A DNA stretch of 64,000 bases from Sabellastarte sp. h YS-2021 (taxonomy: Eukaryota > Annelida > Polychaeta > Sabellida > Sabellidae): contig OZ024929.1 of NCBI GenBank assembly GCA_964017235.1, positions 29,695,464 to 29,759,463 on the forward strand, given 5' to 3'. Positions 19,634-30,477 of the stretch are shown piece after piece. How positions within the stretch are numbered: position 1 is the stretch's first letter; every line of letters starts with the position of its first letter. The notes under the pieces were generated by a model. The model was given only the letters and a program-made list of their open reading frames with translations, did not search any database and had not been told where the DNA came from. Position numbers and translations under genes: made by a program.

Positions 19634-22459
19634 TGTATCCACTGGAAGCATCCGGTGGATACTTTGGTTTAGCGTCTGCTACGCCGCGGCGGCGGCGCGT
19701 AGAGAGATTTTCGGCGTTAACGCTCTAGGAGGAAAACAACAGCACCTAGGTTCACCAAATTTGCAGGGTATCTTCATTGGGGGGTAAGCTTCTCTGGGAA
19801 GGAAAATAGCCTCATTCTGAAAAACAAGATGGCCGCCACGGGCATTTCTTTGAAAATAATCTACATTTTTCTACTGGCTGTTCCTCATAGGTAGAAGGTT
19901 GAATCTCTTCATAGGTGATATGTATGACACATATACATGTCCTCTACAACCTTGCACACATTTGACCTTGAAGCTCCTAATTCAAGGTCATCCACGGAGT
20001 GCCGAAGTAACCCACATAGCGGACTTTAAAAGTGCCTATATCTCCCTTATTATTGGTCCTAGAGGTTTGCAATGTGAAGCCAACCTATAGGAAATCATGT
20101 GCTGCGAATCTTCTGATGTGGTCAGATTTGACCTTGGACCCCTCCTTCAAGGTCAAACGAGGATAGCAGAACTTAAAAGTGCTTATAACTCACTTATTAT
20201 CGATCCTAGAGGTTTGGGATGGTAAACCAACATATAGGAAATCATGGGTTGGGAATCTTCTGGCGTGGTTGGATTTGACCTTGGGCCCCTCTTTCAAGGT
20301 CAAACGAGGACAGCCAAGCTTAAACGTGCTTATAACTCGCTTATTATTGGTCCTAGAGGTTTGGGATGGTAAACGAGCATATAGGAAATCATGGGCTGGG
20401 AATCTTCTGGTGTGGTCGGATTTGACCTTGGGCCCCTCCTTCAAGGTCAAACGAGGATAGCCAAAGATAAAAGTGCCTATAACTCTCTTATTATTGGTCC
20501 TAGAGGTTTGGGATGGTAAACCAACATATAGAAAATCATGGGCTGGGAATCTTCTGGTGAGGTCGGATTTGACCTTGGGCCCCTCATTCAAGGTCAAACG
20601 AGGACAGCCAAACTTAAAAGTGCTTATAACTCGCTTATTATTGGTCCTAGAGGTTTGGGATGGTAAACCAGCATATAGGAAATCATGGGCTGGGAATCTT
20701 CTGGTGTGGTCGGATTTGACCTTGGGCCCCTCCTTCAAGGTCAAACGAGGATAGCCAAAGGTAAAAGTGCCTATAACTCGCTTTTTATTGGTCCTAGAGG
20801 TTTGGGATGGTAAACCAACATATAGGAAATCATGGGCTGGGAATCTTCTGGCGTGGTCGGATTTGACCTTGGGCCCCTCCTTCAAGGTCAAATGAGGACA
20901 GCTAAACTTAAAAGTGCTTATAACTCCCTTATTATTGGTCCTAGATGTTTGGGATGGTAAACCAACATATAGGAAATCATGCACTTTGAATCTTCTGGTG
21001 AGGTCGGATTTGACCTTGGGCCCCTCCTTCAAGGTCAAACGAGGATAGCCAAACATAAAAGTGCTTATAACTCGCTTATTATTGGTCCTAGATGTTTGGG
21101 ATGGTAAACCAACATATAGGAAATCATGCACTGGGAATCTTCTGGTGTGGTCGGATTTGACCTTGGGCCCCTCATTCAAGGTCAAACGAGGATAGCCAAA
21201 GATAAAAGTGCCTATAATTCTCTTATTATTGGTCCTAGAGGTTTGGGATGGTAAACCAACATATAGAAAATCATGGGCTGGATTTGACCTTGGGCCCCTC
21301 CTTCAAGGTCAAACGAGGATAGCCAAACATAAAAGTGCTTATAACTCGCTTATTATTGGTCCTAGATGTTTGGGATGGTAAACCAACATATAGAAAATCA
21401 TGGGCTGGGAATCTTCTGGTGAGGTTGGATTTGACCTTGGGCCCCTCATTCAAGGTCAAACGAGGATAGCCAAAGATAAAAGTGCCTATAACTCTCTTAT
21501 TATTGGTCCTAGAGGTTTGGGATGGTAAACCAACATATAGAAAATCATGGGCTGGGAATCTTCTGGTTAGGTCGGATTTGACCTTGGGCCCCTCCTTCAA
21601 GGTCAAATGAGGACAGCCAAACTTAAAAGTGCTTATAACTCGCTTATTATTGGTCCTAGAGGTTTGGGATGGTAAACCAGCATATAGGAAATCATGGGCT
21701 GGGAATCTTCTGGTGTGGTCGGATTTAACCTTGGGCCCCTCCTTCAAGGTCAAATGAGGACAGCTAAACTTAAAAGTGCTTATAACTCCCTTATTATTGG
21801 TCCTAGAGGTTTGGGATGGTAAACCAACATATAGGAAATCATGCATTTGAATCTTCTGGTGTGGTCGGATTTGACCTTGGGTCCCTCCTTCAAGGTCAAA
21901 CGAGGATAGCGAAACATAAAAGTGCTTATAACTCTCTTATTATTGGTCCTAGATGTTTGGGATGGTAAACCAACATATAGGAAATCATGCACTGGGAATC
22001 TTCTGGTGTGGTCGGATTTGACCTTGGGCCCCTCCTTCAAGGTCAAACGAGGATAGCCAAAGGTTAAAGTGCCTATACCTCGCTTATTATTGGTCCTAGA
22101 GGTTTGGGATGGTAAACCAACCTATAGGAAATCATGGGCTGGGATTCTTTTGGTGTGGTCGGATTTGACCTTGGGCCCCTCCTTCAATATCAAATGAGGA
22201 CAGCCAAACTTAAAAGTGCTTATAACTCGCTTATTATTGATCCTAGTGGTTTGGGATAGTAAACCAACATATAGGAAATCATGTTCTGGGAATCTTCTGG
22301 TGTGGTCGGATTTGACCTTGGGCCCCTCCTTGAAGGTCAAATGAGGACAGCTAAACTTAAAAGTGCTTATAACTGACTTATTATTGGTCCTAGAGGTTTT
22401 GGTGCATTGTCTTTACGGTGGATACAATTTGCATCGGTTCTCCGATGCGCTAGGTCTAG
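19634..22459 (+). mobile_element. HLE-2 Helentron-like element, complete
   Basis: The start holds an 8-bp-stem hairpin, GTATCCAC (19635-19642) with GTGGATAC (19655-19662). Then come a CG-rich piece (GCCGCGGCGGCGGCGCG), CCAAATTTGCAGGGTATC, CAAGATGGCCGCCACGGG and the 147-bp array. The end carries GTGGATACA (22418-22426), complementary to the start, a perfect hairpin GCATCGG-TTCT-CCGATGC (22431-22448), and CTAG followed by T (22456-22459). A hairpin just upstream of CTRR is the known 3' end of rolling-circle Helitrons. No Rep or helicase gene is present. Confidence 0.75.
20020..22400. repeat. 147-bp tandem array, about 16 units
   Basis: Units repeat every 147 bp (for example GGATTTGACC at 20418, 20565 and 20712). 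Each contains TTATTATTGGTCCTAGAGG, ATAGGAAATCATGGGCTGGG and a perfect 10-bp inverted repeat TTTGACCTTG / CAAGGTCAAA around an 11-base GC-rich spacer. As 147 is divisible by three, a minus-strand frame stays open for 331 codons (20190-21185) with a 49-residue period. Confidence 0.9.
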
Positions 22460-23510
22460 TTATCTCTCTTATATCCAGCGTTCGACAGTAATGCTGTCCC
22501 CCTGGTCCGTGGCCAGTAGAATTTTCTAAGGACTTGCATAGTTGAAAAGTTACCGGCCCCTTTTGCCAGTAGATTTCATTCAACACTTTCACCTGAGATA
22601 CTGAATAAAATAGTGTGCTTTTATTTCTCATAATTAATGACCACCACAAAATCTAAAGGACCAGTAGATATCGAGAGTTACTGGCCTTATGGTCCAGCGT
22701 GCATTTCTTGTTGTGTCGAACACTGCTTATATCTCTCTTATATCTTTTACTTGAATCTTGGTTGTTGCGCTTTTGGGTGTCTTTTGGTGTAGATTAAGCA
22801 CTGTTAAAGTCATATTAGAAGTCATTAACTGTTTTACTTTTGCAACTGCCCATTGTAACAGATGGTATTGCATGAAGTGAGCCACAGGTTTTGCCCCAAT
22901 TCCACATAAAAGCATGTATTGCTACATCTGTATGTATGGGTAATATTCAGAACATCAAAACCGTAATTCGATCATACAAATGATAATCAAAATGGGAGAA
23001 GTCTTAAAGATTCACAGTTTTTAGTTTACTGAATTGTCTTGTTTTAATTCTTATTCTTTACATGCAATTTCTTTCTCTTAGATGTTATTTTCTCTACTTA
23101 AACATTATTTGGACACTGACACTATTCTGAAAGTATCCCAATCTGTGTACTGTTTCACTACTTCTATATCTCATGGTGTTGAAAACTATTTTCCCAGGCT
23201 GTGGGGTACGGGCATCTCTGATGCTATTTTTATGTCGTCACTCTGCGGCGTGGGCGTAGTAAAATTTCAGACCTGTAGCTCATGGCATAGCTGAGTAATA
23301 GCTACTTTTAGGTTATCACTGTTGAGTAAATCACTTATAACTTGAAAACTGTTGCATTTAGAGTATTTTGTTTCAATATGTTATTCGCCCATTTTGGGTC
23401 AGCTATAACATAGTAAAATTACGGATCTGTAGCTCATTGCATAGCTGAGTAATAGCTACTTTGAGGTTATCACTGTTGTGTAAATCACTTATAACTTGAA
23501 AACTATTGTG

Positions 23511-24016
23511 TAGTGCTGGGACGATGTTCGCAAACTTCGGTATTATCGCTCGCTGACTCATTGCCAATCAATGATCGGTAAAATTTAAGTAAAACCGATA
23601 TTTGCTATATCCATTTCTTTGCAGCCTTTTGGTCACAATAAAATGCTAACCTTAATAATATTGTGTAAATATCTGAAATATCCTTCAGTTAAATTCACAA
23701 AACTAGCCGTGAATGCAATAAAAATAACGTAAATAGAAACACCTTGGGGTTTTCCAACTGTTGTCAAGGTAATCAAAATCAGCCAATCACAAGTGAGGAT
23801 ACATCAAGCATGGTCTGTTAGTGAGGGAGACGTCCGTGAATGGCTTTTAGATTATATTTTGGTCATATTTGTGTGTATTTTACTTGAAATAGTTTAATAT
23901 TTGATTTTATCTGTCTTTTTTACACTTCGACTCCATAATCGGAAATGTTCGAAGTTTGGTTACAAATGTCCGATACGAACATCGACAGGGAAAATCCAAG
24001 CGATCTCCCAGCACTA
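23511..24016. mobile_element. hAT-type MITE, TAGTGCTGGGA ends, 8-bp TSD
   Basis: TAGTGCTGGGA at the left is the inverse of TCCCAGCACTA at the right. Both flanks are CTATTGTG (23503-23510 and 24017-24024). GATGTTCG occurs inverted near both ends as well. The element is 506 bp and splits a 155-bp repeat unit. No coding sequence. Confidence 0.85.
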
Positions 24017-24374
24017 CTATTGTGTTTACAGAAATTTGTGTAAATATGTTATTCAGCTACTTTTGGGTCAGCTATAACATTGTGAAATTACAGACCTGTA
24101 GCTCGTGGCACAACTGAGCAATAGCTATTTTCAGGTACTGTATGTTGAGTAAATCAGTTGTAACTTGAAAAATATTGCATTTGGAGTATTTTGTTAAAAT
24201 ATGTTGTTCACCTACTTTTGGGTCAGCTATAACATAGTGAAATTACAGACCTATAGCTCATGGCATAGCTGAGCAATAGCTATTTTTAGGTTCTCACTAT
24301 TGAGTAACTCCGTTGTAACTTGAAAACTATTGCATTTACAGTATTTAATAATGCTTAAATATGTTGTTCACCTA

Positions 24375-25335
24375 CAGTGTTCGCTCTCATCAAAAATGAA
24401 TGCGAGACAGACTGTCTCCCTTCACTTGAAAAGGCGAGACAACTGTGAAAAAATGTGAGACATATTTTGCGTCAAGATATTTTGAAATATTTAGTTCCAA
24501 TTTGGGACTGCATAAAATCTTCTTTATTTAAATAATAAGAAATAGATGCTAAACTAAAAGTTCAAATAAATAAAATATTTAATTCTGTTTTTATTTGTCT
24601 TCTAAACCACATCTTAATGGCCTAATGGCTGGGTGCTACTGGGTTTTAAATTTTTTTTTTTATATTACTGTTATCTGGATTTCATCAAATAAATAAATAA
24701 ATTGCATTTCTTCTCTTTTCTTTGAAGAAATATATATTTTGTCTCTTCCGATAATAGATGAATTTCTTTGGTCAGTAGTTGTTTCGACTGTTTCGCCTGT
24801 GACACAATATGCAGAAGACGAGTTAAAAAAATAGACATAAAGCACGGAAATCTCGTGAGAATACCCGAAATCTCGCGTGAATTACTGTTAGCTGGATGTA
24901 TCAAATAAAATAAACTCACTTTCCCTGTCTTTCTCACCTATTTCTATGAGGAAATATGTACGTCGTCGCTTCCGATAATAGATGAATTTCTTTGGTCAGT
25001 AATTGTTTTGACTGTTTCGCCTGTGACACTATGAGCAGAAGACGAGTTTAAAAATCAACAAAAAGCACGGAAATCTTGCGAGAATACCCGAATTCTCAAG
25101 TGAATTACTGTTAGCTGGGTGTATAAAATAAAATAAACTGCTTTTCATGCTTTTCTCAAACATTTCTATGAGGAAATATGTACGTCGCTGCTTCCGATAA
25201 TAGACAAATTTCTTCCATCAGTTTTGAGTGTTTCGCCTGGTAGTGACAGCACAGACGCGTTGGTGAGTTGGTTTTGCGGCAACTCGCCCCAGAGTGTGTA
25301 CAAACTCGCGAAATCGCGCTCGATAGCGAACACTG
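24375..25335. mobile_element. MITE with CAGTGTTCGCT ends and a three-copy core
   Basis: CAGTGTTCGCT and its inverse AGCGAACACTG end the element. The repeat-unit target shows a duplication of CACCTA (24369-24374 and 25336-25341), 6 bp, or 7-8 bp if imperfect ends are allowed. The core is three tandem copies of about 220 bp starting ATTACTGTTA at 24664, 24881 and 25104, each with CTTCCGATAATAGA and TGTTTCGCCTG. It is 961 bp long and inserted in a 155-bp unit. The end type resembles element A. Confidence 0.75.
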
Positions 25336-25589
25336 CACCTACTTTTGGGTCAGCTATAATATAGGAAAAATTCAGACATGTAGCTCATTGCATAGCTGAG
25401 TAATAGCTACTTTGAGGTTATCACTGTTGAGTAAATCAGTTGTAACTTTTAGAGTATTTAGAGTATTTTGTTTAAATATGTTATTCACATAATTTTTGGT
25501 CTGTTATATCATAGTGAAATTGCAGACCTCTATGTCATGGCATAGCTGAGCAATAGCTACTTTCAGGTTCTCACTATTGAGTAAATCAT

Positions 25590-26650
25590 TGTATCCACTG
25601 GATAGCCGCAGTGTGTAGAGAGATTTCACCATTACCGCTCTAATGATAAAAATATTATAGCTAGCCTTCTCAAGTTTGCCGAATATATTAATAACCATAA
25701 AATGTTGCCTGGGAATATTTTTGGCCTCATTTTGAAAACAAGATGGCCGCCAGGGACGTTTATTCGACTTTAAACAAGGACTTTTGTTGGCCCTCTAGAG
25801 CAAAGGGTATTATAGGTAGAGATCTCAGATTCGCAGGATATGTTCCTCATTATAAAATCTTGACTGGGAATATTTTTGGCCTCATTTTGAAAAACAAGAA
25901 GATGGCCGCCACTGGTGTTTCTTTGTCAGTCATAAAAAGTGCTTATATCTCCCTTATTATTGGTCCTAGATGGTAAACCAACCTGTAGGAAATCATGGGC
26001 TGGGAATCTTTTGGTGTGGTCAGATTTGACCTTTGACCCTTCAAGGTCAAACGAGGATAGCCAAACTTAAAAGTGCTTATAACTCACTTATTATTGGTCC
26101 TAGAGGTTTGGGATGGTAAACAGACATATAGGAAATCATGGGCTGGGAATCTGTTGATGTGGTCCGATTTGACCTTGGACCCCTCCTTCAAGGTCAGTTG
26201 AGGATAGCCAAATTTAAAATTGCTTAAAACTCGCTTGTTATTGGTCCTACAGGTTTTGGATGGTAAACCAGCCTACAGGAAATCATGGGCTGGGAATCAT
26301 TTGGTGTGGTCGGATTTGACCTTGGACCCCTCCTTCAAAGTCAAACAAAGATAACAAAACTTAAAAGTGCCTATAACTCGCTTATTATTGGTTCTAGAGG
26401 TTTGGGATGGTAAACCATCCTATAGGAAATCATGGGCTGGGAATCTTTTGGTGTGGTCAGATTTGACCTTTGGACCCCTCCTTCAAGGTCAAATGAGGAC
26501 AGCCAAACTTAAAAGTGCTTATAACTCGCTTATTATTGGTCCTAGAGGTTTGGGATGGTAAACCAACCTATAGGAAATCATGGGCTGGGAATGTTTTTGT
26601 GTGGTTGGATTTGACCTTGGACCCCTTCTTCAAGGTCGTATGAGGATACT
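25590..26650 (+). mobile_element. HLE-2 5' part with 147-bp units, lacking its own 3' end
   Basis: TGTATCCACTGGATAGCC, GTGTAGAGAGATTTCACC, two copies of ACAAGATGGCCGCCA-like sequence (near 25739 and 25910) and about five 147-bp units follow one another. The expected GTGGATACA, hairpin and CTAG are missing; instead HLE-3 tail sequence follows at about 26640. The left junction GTAAATCAT/TGTATCC is the same as at 38039 and 42550. Confidence 0.6.
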
Positions 26651-26931
26651 GCATTTGCAGTATTTCTTTAAATATGTTTTAAGCTACTCTTTACACTTAA
26701 ACAGTTACCTTGTTACTTTCCTTCATAATACCATTTGCAGGGCACAACTTCTTTGTCCTTTTCTTCTGTCAGGTTCAGAATTTCTTTTGAAGATGCTGTT
26801 CAATTACCATTTACTGTACTTCTGTACAGCACTTTCCCTGATAATTATGCGTTCCTCTCATTATTACCTTCACAAATCAAAAAACACTTGGTCAGCTGAC
26901 ACAGTGCCCGTTCACGGGCACTCTCCCCTTG

Positions 26932-27071
26932 TTTAAAGATACCTTATCTATTGAGGATGAAAAATTGTTCAAGGCATGTAGATCTGTATGTTCGTCTGTT
27001 TGCTAGAGCCATTAGAAGTGACGTACCCCCCACCCTAAGTGTGAAAATTTCAACACTTCATCACAATTTTT
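26932..27071 (+). mobile_element. HLE-3 5'-region fragment between two insertions
   Basis: TTTAAAGATACCTTATCTAT, GAGGATGAAAAATTGTTC and GTGTGAAAATTTCAAC match 31515-31660. It is the continuation of an HLE-3 start after a T-run, cut by an HLE-3 3' end on the left and by HLE-1 at a T-run on the right. Confidence 0.6.
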
Positions 27072-28087
27072 ACCCCACAGCCCTTAAGGGCTGTCTGGGT
27101 ATTGTTTTCATCCATGGTGTCCGGATGGGCGGGCGGGCGGCGGGAAATAGTTTGTCTGGGCTGTATCTCAGAAACCGTAAGGTGTAGGAAGTTCATACTT
27201 GGCAGGGACATTGGTTGGGGGATGTAGGTGTGGAACGTCATGGTCTGACCTTGATTTGACCTTTGACCTTGCCGTAGTGACCTTGACCTATAAAACCTTG
27301 TCCAGCTATATCTCAGCAACTGTAAGGTGTAGGAAGTTGATACTTGGTAGGGACATTGGTTAGGGGATGTAGATGTGCAACGTCATAGTGTGACCTTGAT
27401 TTGACCTTTGACCTTTGCCGTAGTAACCTTGACCTATAAAATCTTGTCCGGGCTATGCCTTGGAAACTGTAAGGTGTAGAAAGCTGATATGTGGTGAGGA
27501 CATTGGTTGCGGGTAGTAGGTGTGCAGCGTCATGGTGTGACCTTGATTTGACCTTTCACCTTGCCGTAGTGAACTTGACCTATAAAACCTGGTCCGGGCT
27601 ATATCTTGGAAACCATAATATGTAGGAAGTTGATGCTTGGTAGGGACATTGGTTAGGCGGTGTAGGTGTGCTATGTCATAGTGTGACCTTGATTTGACCT
27701 TTGACCTTGCCGTAGTGACCTTGACCTATAAAATCTTGTCCAGGCTATATCTCAGAGACTGTAAGGTGTCAGAAGTTTATACTTGGTAGTTACATCGGTT
27801 GAGGGTTTTAGGTGCAACACTGATTGTCCTTTGACCTTGCTGTATTGACCTTTAAAATCTTGTTGCACCTTTGGGTCTGTCTGTTGATGCAGATTAATCA
27901 CTGTCAAAGTCATATTAGAATTCATTAAGAATTTCCTTTTGTAAGTTCCCATTGTAACAGATGGAATTTCATCAAGTGAGCCACAGGCTTTTCTCCAACA
28001 CCACACATAAGCATTCATTGAATGTATTGCCACTTCTGTGTGCATAAGTAATATTCAAAACATCCAAACCATAATTTGGCCATTTTT

Positions 28088-29709
28088 ACCCCACAGCCCT
28101 TAATGGCTGTTGGGGTATTGTTTTCACCCATGGTGTCCGAATGGTCGGGCGGGCGGGCGTCCGGGCGGGCGGTCGTGTGGGCGGGCGGCAGGAAATAGTT
28201 TGTCTGGGCTGTATCTCAGAAACCGTAAGGTGTAGGAAGTTGATACTTGGTAGGGACATTGGTTAGGGGGTGTAGCTGTGCAACGTCATGGTCTGACCAT
28301 GATTTGACCTTTGACCTTGCTGTAGTGACCTTGAGTTTGAAAATCTTGTCCGGGCTATATATCGGAAACTGTAAGGTGTAGGAAGTTGAGACTTGGTAGG
28401 GACATTGGTTAGGGGGTGTAGTTGTGCAACGTCATGGTCTGACCTTGATTTGACCTTTGACCTTGCCGTAGTGACCTTGACCTATAAAATCTTGTCCGGG
28501 CAATATCTCGGAAACCGTAAGGTGTAGGAAGTTGATACTTGGTAGGGATATTGGTTAGGGGGTGTAGGTGTGCAACATCATGGTCTGACCTTGATTTGAC
28601 CTTTGACCTTGCCGTAGTGACCTTGACCTATAAAATGTTGTCCGGGCTATATCTCAGAAACCGTAAGGTGTAGGAAGTTGATACGTGGTACGGATATTGG
28701 TTAGGGGGTGTAGGTGTGCAACGTCATGGTGTGACCTTGATTTGACCTGTGACCTTGCCGTAGTGGCCTTGACCTATAAAATCTTGTCCAGGCTATATCT
28801 CAGAAACTGTAAGGTGTAGGAAGTTGATACTTGGTAGGGATATTGCTTAGGGGGTGTAGGTGTGCAGCGTCATGGTCTGACCTTGATTTGACCTTTGACC
28901 TTGCCGTAGTGACCTTGACCTATAAAATGTTGTCTGGGCTATATCTCAGAAACCGTAAGGTGTAGGAAGTTGATACTTGGTAGGGATATTGATTAGGTGG
29001 TGTAGGTGTGCAACATCATGGTCTGACCTTGATTTGACCTTTAACCTTGCTGTAGTGACCTTGACCTATAAAATATTGTCCGGGCTTTATCTCGGAAACT
29101 GTTAGGTGCAGGAAGTTGATATTTGGTAGAGACATTGGCTAGGGGGTGTAGGTGTGCAGCATCATGGTGTGACCTTAATTTGACCTTTTACCTTGCCGTA
29201 GTGACCTTGACCTTTAAAATCTTGTTGCACATTTGGGTCTGTCTTTTGATGCAGATTAAGCAAAAGTCATATTAGAATTTATTAAGAATTTTACTTTCAT
29301 AACTTCCCATTGTAAGAGATAGAATTTCATCAAGTGAGCCACAGATTTTACTCCAACACCACACATAAGCATTCATTAAATGTATTACCACTTCTGTATG
29401 CATGGTAATATTCAAACCATCTAAACCATAATTCGGAAATGCAGATGTATATAAAGAGTGTTGAATTTTAGTTTACTGATTAATGCTGTCATCTTGTCAT
29501 TGAATTATCTTGTTTTAATACTTCATCTTTATACGCATTGTCTTTCTTTTAAACATTATTTCTCCATTTAAACATTGTTTGGACCTTTATATAACTGACA
29601 GTGCTCTGAAAGTATCCTGAAGTTTGTACTGGTACAGTACTTCTATATCTCATGGTGTTAAAAATATTTCCCAAGGCTGTGGGGTACGGGCATCTCTGAT
29701 GCTATTTTT
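28088..29709 (+). mobile_element. HLE-1 complete copy nested in HLE-1
   Basis: It starts ACCCCACAGCCCTTAATGGC after a T-run, has the G-rich run GGGCGGGCGGGCGTCCGGGC (28146 onward), seven to eight 146-bp units (28200-29220), the conserved tail (CATTTGGGTCTGTCTTTTGA) and ends GGCTGTGGGGTA, the GCATC-TCT-GATGC hairpin and a T-run near 29709. This is the most complete HLE-1 in the window and can serve as family reference. Confidence 0.7.
28200..29220. repeat. 146-bp tandem array
   Basis: Units of about 146 bp: TATCTCGGAAACCGTAAGGT, GAAGTTGATACTTGGTAGGG, GTGTAGGTGTGCAACGTCAT, then TGACCTTGATTTGACC, TTTGACCTTGCCGTAG and TGACCTTGACCTATAAAATC. TGACCTTTGACCT (28451-28463 and equivalents) is a perfect direct repeat of the nuclear-receptor half-site with one base between, on the minus strand. 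Confidence 0.85.
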
Positions 29710-29935
29710 GGGGTACTGATAAATGCTGTCATTTTATTATTGAATTGTCTTGTTTTAATACTTCATCTTTACATACATTTCTTTTCCTTAGATATTATTT
29801 TCTCTACGTAAGCATTATTTTGACTTTAATATCACTGACACTGCTCTGAAGGTATCTTGAACTTTGTACTGTTACACTACTTCTGTATCTCATGGTGTTG
29901 AAAAATATTTCCTCAGGGTGTGGGGTACGGGCATC

Positions 29936-30077
29936 TGTCGTGACAGAACTTCCAATTTGGCAGAATTTCCAATTTCTGTTGACAGAACTTCCAATTGAAA
30001 GTTCTGTCAACAGAGTTTCCAGTTGGAAGTTCTGTTGACAGAATTTTAAGTTCTGTTGACAGAATTTCAAATCCTGT
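29936..30077. repeat. Left arm of a 34-bp inverted foldback pair
   Basis: TGTCGTGACAGAACTTCC starts the arm. Its first 34 bases match the inverse of 39663-39696 at 33 positions. The arm is itself made of alternating forward and inverse copies of GACAGAACTTCCAA, so it can fold back on itself. It truncates the HLE-1 end on its left. Confidence 0.75.
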
Positions 30078-30294
30078 CAATATTTCTTGACAAAACTTCC
30101 AATCTAATTTCGGACCTGAGAGCAATATCCCCCCAAGGTTTGATATTCAATTCATAAGCACTGGTGTTTCATTTCCTAATTAATTTAGCTTCAATTACAC
30201 TATTTTATCATGTATTTTTCAGTAGTTTTTTACCTCCTTATCAAAGGTTTACCTATTTTCTAGTTAGTTATAGAGATTAACTACCTACTTTATT

Positions 30295-30316
30295 AAGCGT
30301 CCCTGAAAGGGCGCTT
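30295..30316 (+). mobile_element. HLE-5-type 5' hairpin
   Basis: AAGCGTCCC (30295-30303) pairs with GGGCGCTT (30309-30316) with one bulge, followed by CG-rich CTCACCGCCGCCGC and TATGGTCTCCC. The same kind of start occurs at 44860 and 47907. Its 3' end was not identified. Confidence 0.45.
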
Positions 30317-30477
30317 ATTTGTTTTCGCCTCAGTTTCCTCACCGCCGCCGCATTATGGTCTCCCTTGAATATCTCCCTTATTATTAGAAGGTTTCAAACC
30401 ATATTTGGCAGTTATATACCACAGGCGTGGGAAAATTTTTCTGCATGCTTAAATTTGATCTTTGACCTTTATGAAAG

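Larger units (their letters stand above)
19237..23230 (+). mobile_element. HLE-1 copy split by HLE-2
   Basis: The 5' end ACCCCACAGCC follows a T-run; ACAGCCCTTAAGGGCTGT (19242-19259) is a perfect palindrome. CG-rich sequence GGGTGGGCGGCGGG and about two 146-bp units follow to 19590. After the HLE-2 insertion (19634-22459) the HLE-1 tail runs from about 22760 to GGCTGTGGGGTA (23200-23211), the GCATC-TCT-GATGC hairpin and the T-run near 23230. Helentron-like elements are known to insert in T-rich sites and to have a 5' repeat matching a 3' subterminal repeat; here ACCCCACAGCC and GGCTGTGGGGT fit. The stretch 22460-22760 is not assigned. Confidence 0.6.
23231..26931 (+). mobile_element. HLE-3 composite element, 5'-truncated
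   Basis: It starts within the HLE-3 5' region (ATGTCGTCACTCTGCGGCGT) directly after the HLE-1 T-run. The body has 155-bp units (23261-25580) with two MITEs, then an HLE-2 5' end and 147-bp units (25590-26640). The 3' region has GCAGGGCACAACTTCTTTGT, subterminal GTCAGCTGACA (26891-26901), hairpin GTGCCCG-TTCA-CGGGCAC (26904-26921) and CTTG (26928-26931) before a T-run. The order of parts equals that of 31401-39285, so the two are copies of one composite. Confidence 0.65.
27072..29935 (+). mobile_element. HLE-1 copy split by another HLE-1
   Basis: The first part is 27072-28087: ACCCCACAGCCCTTAAGGGC, the G-rich GGGCGGGCGGGCGGCGGG, about five 146-bp units and the start of the tail up to ACCATAATTTGGCCATTTTT. 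The second part is 29710-29935: tail from GATAAATGCTGTCATTTTAT to GTGTGGGGTACGGGCATC. The two parts join into one tail when 28088-29709 is removed. The last hairpin is cut by the foldback arm at 29936. Confidence 0.65.

Noticed and set aside
20190-21185. 331-codon minus-strand open frame as a protein-coding gene
   Set aside because: It lies entirely in the 147-bp tandem array; since 147 is a multiple of three an open frame in one unit stays open in all. No domain, start context or splice signals support a gene.
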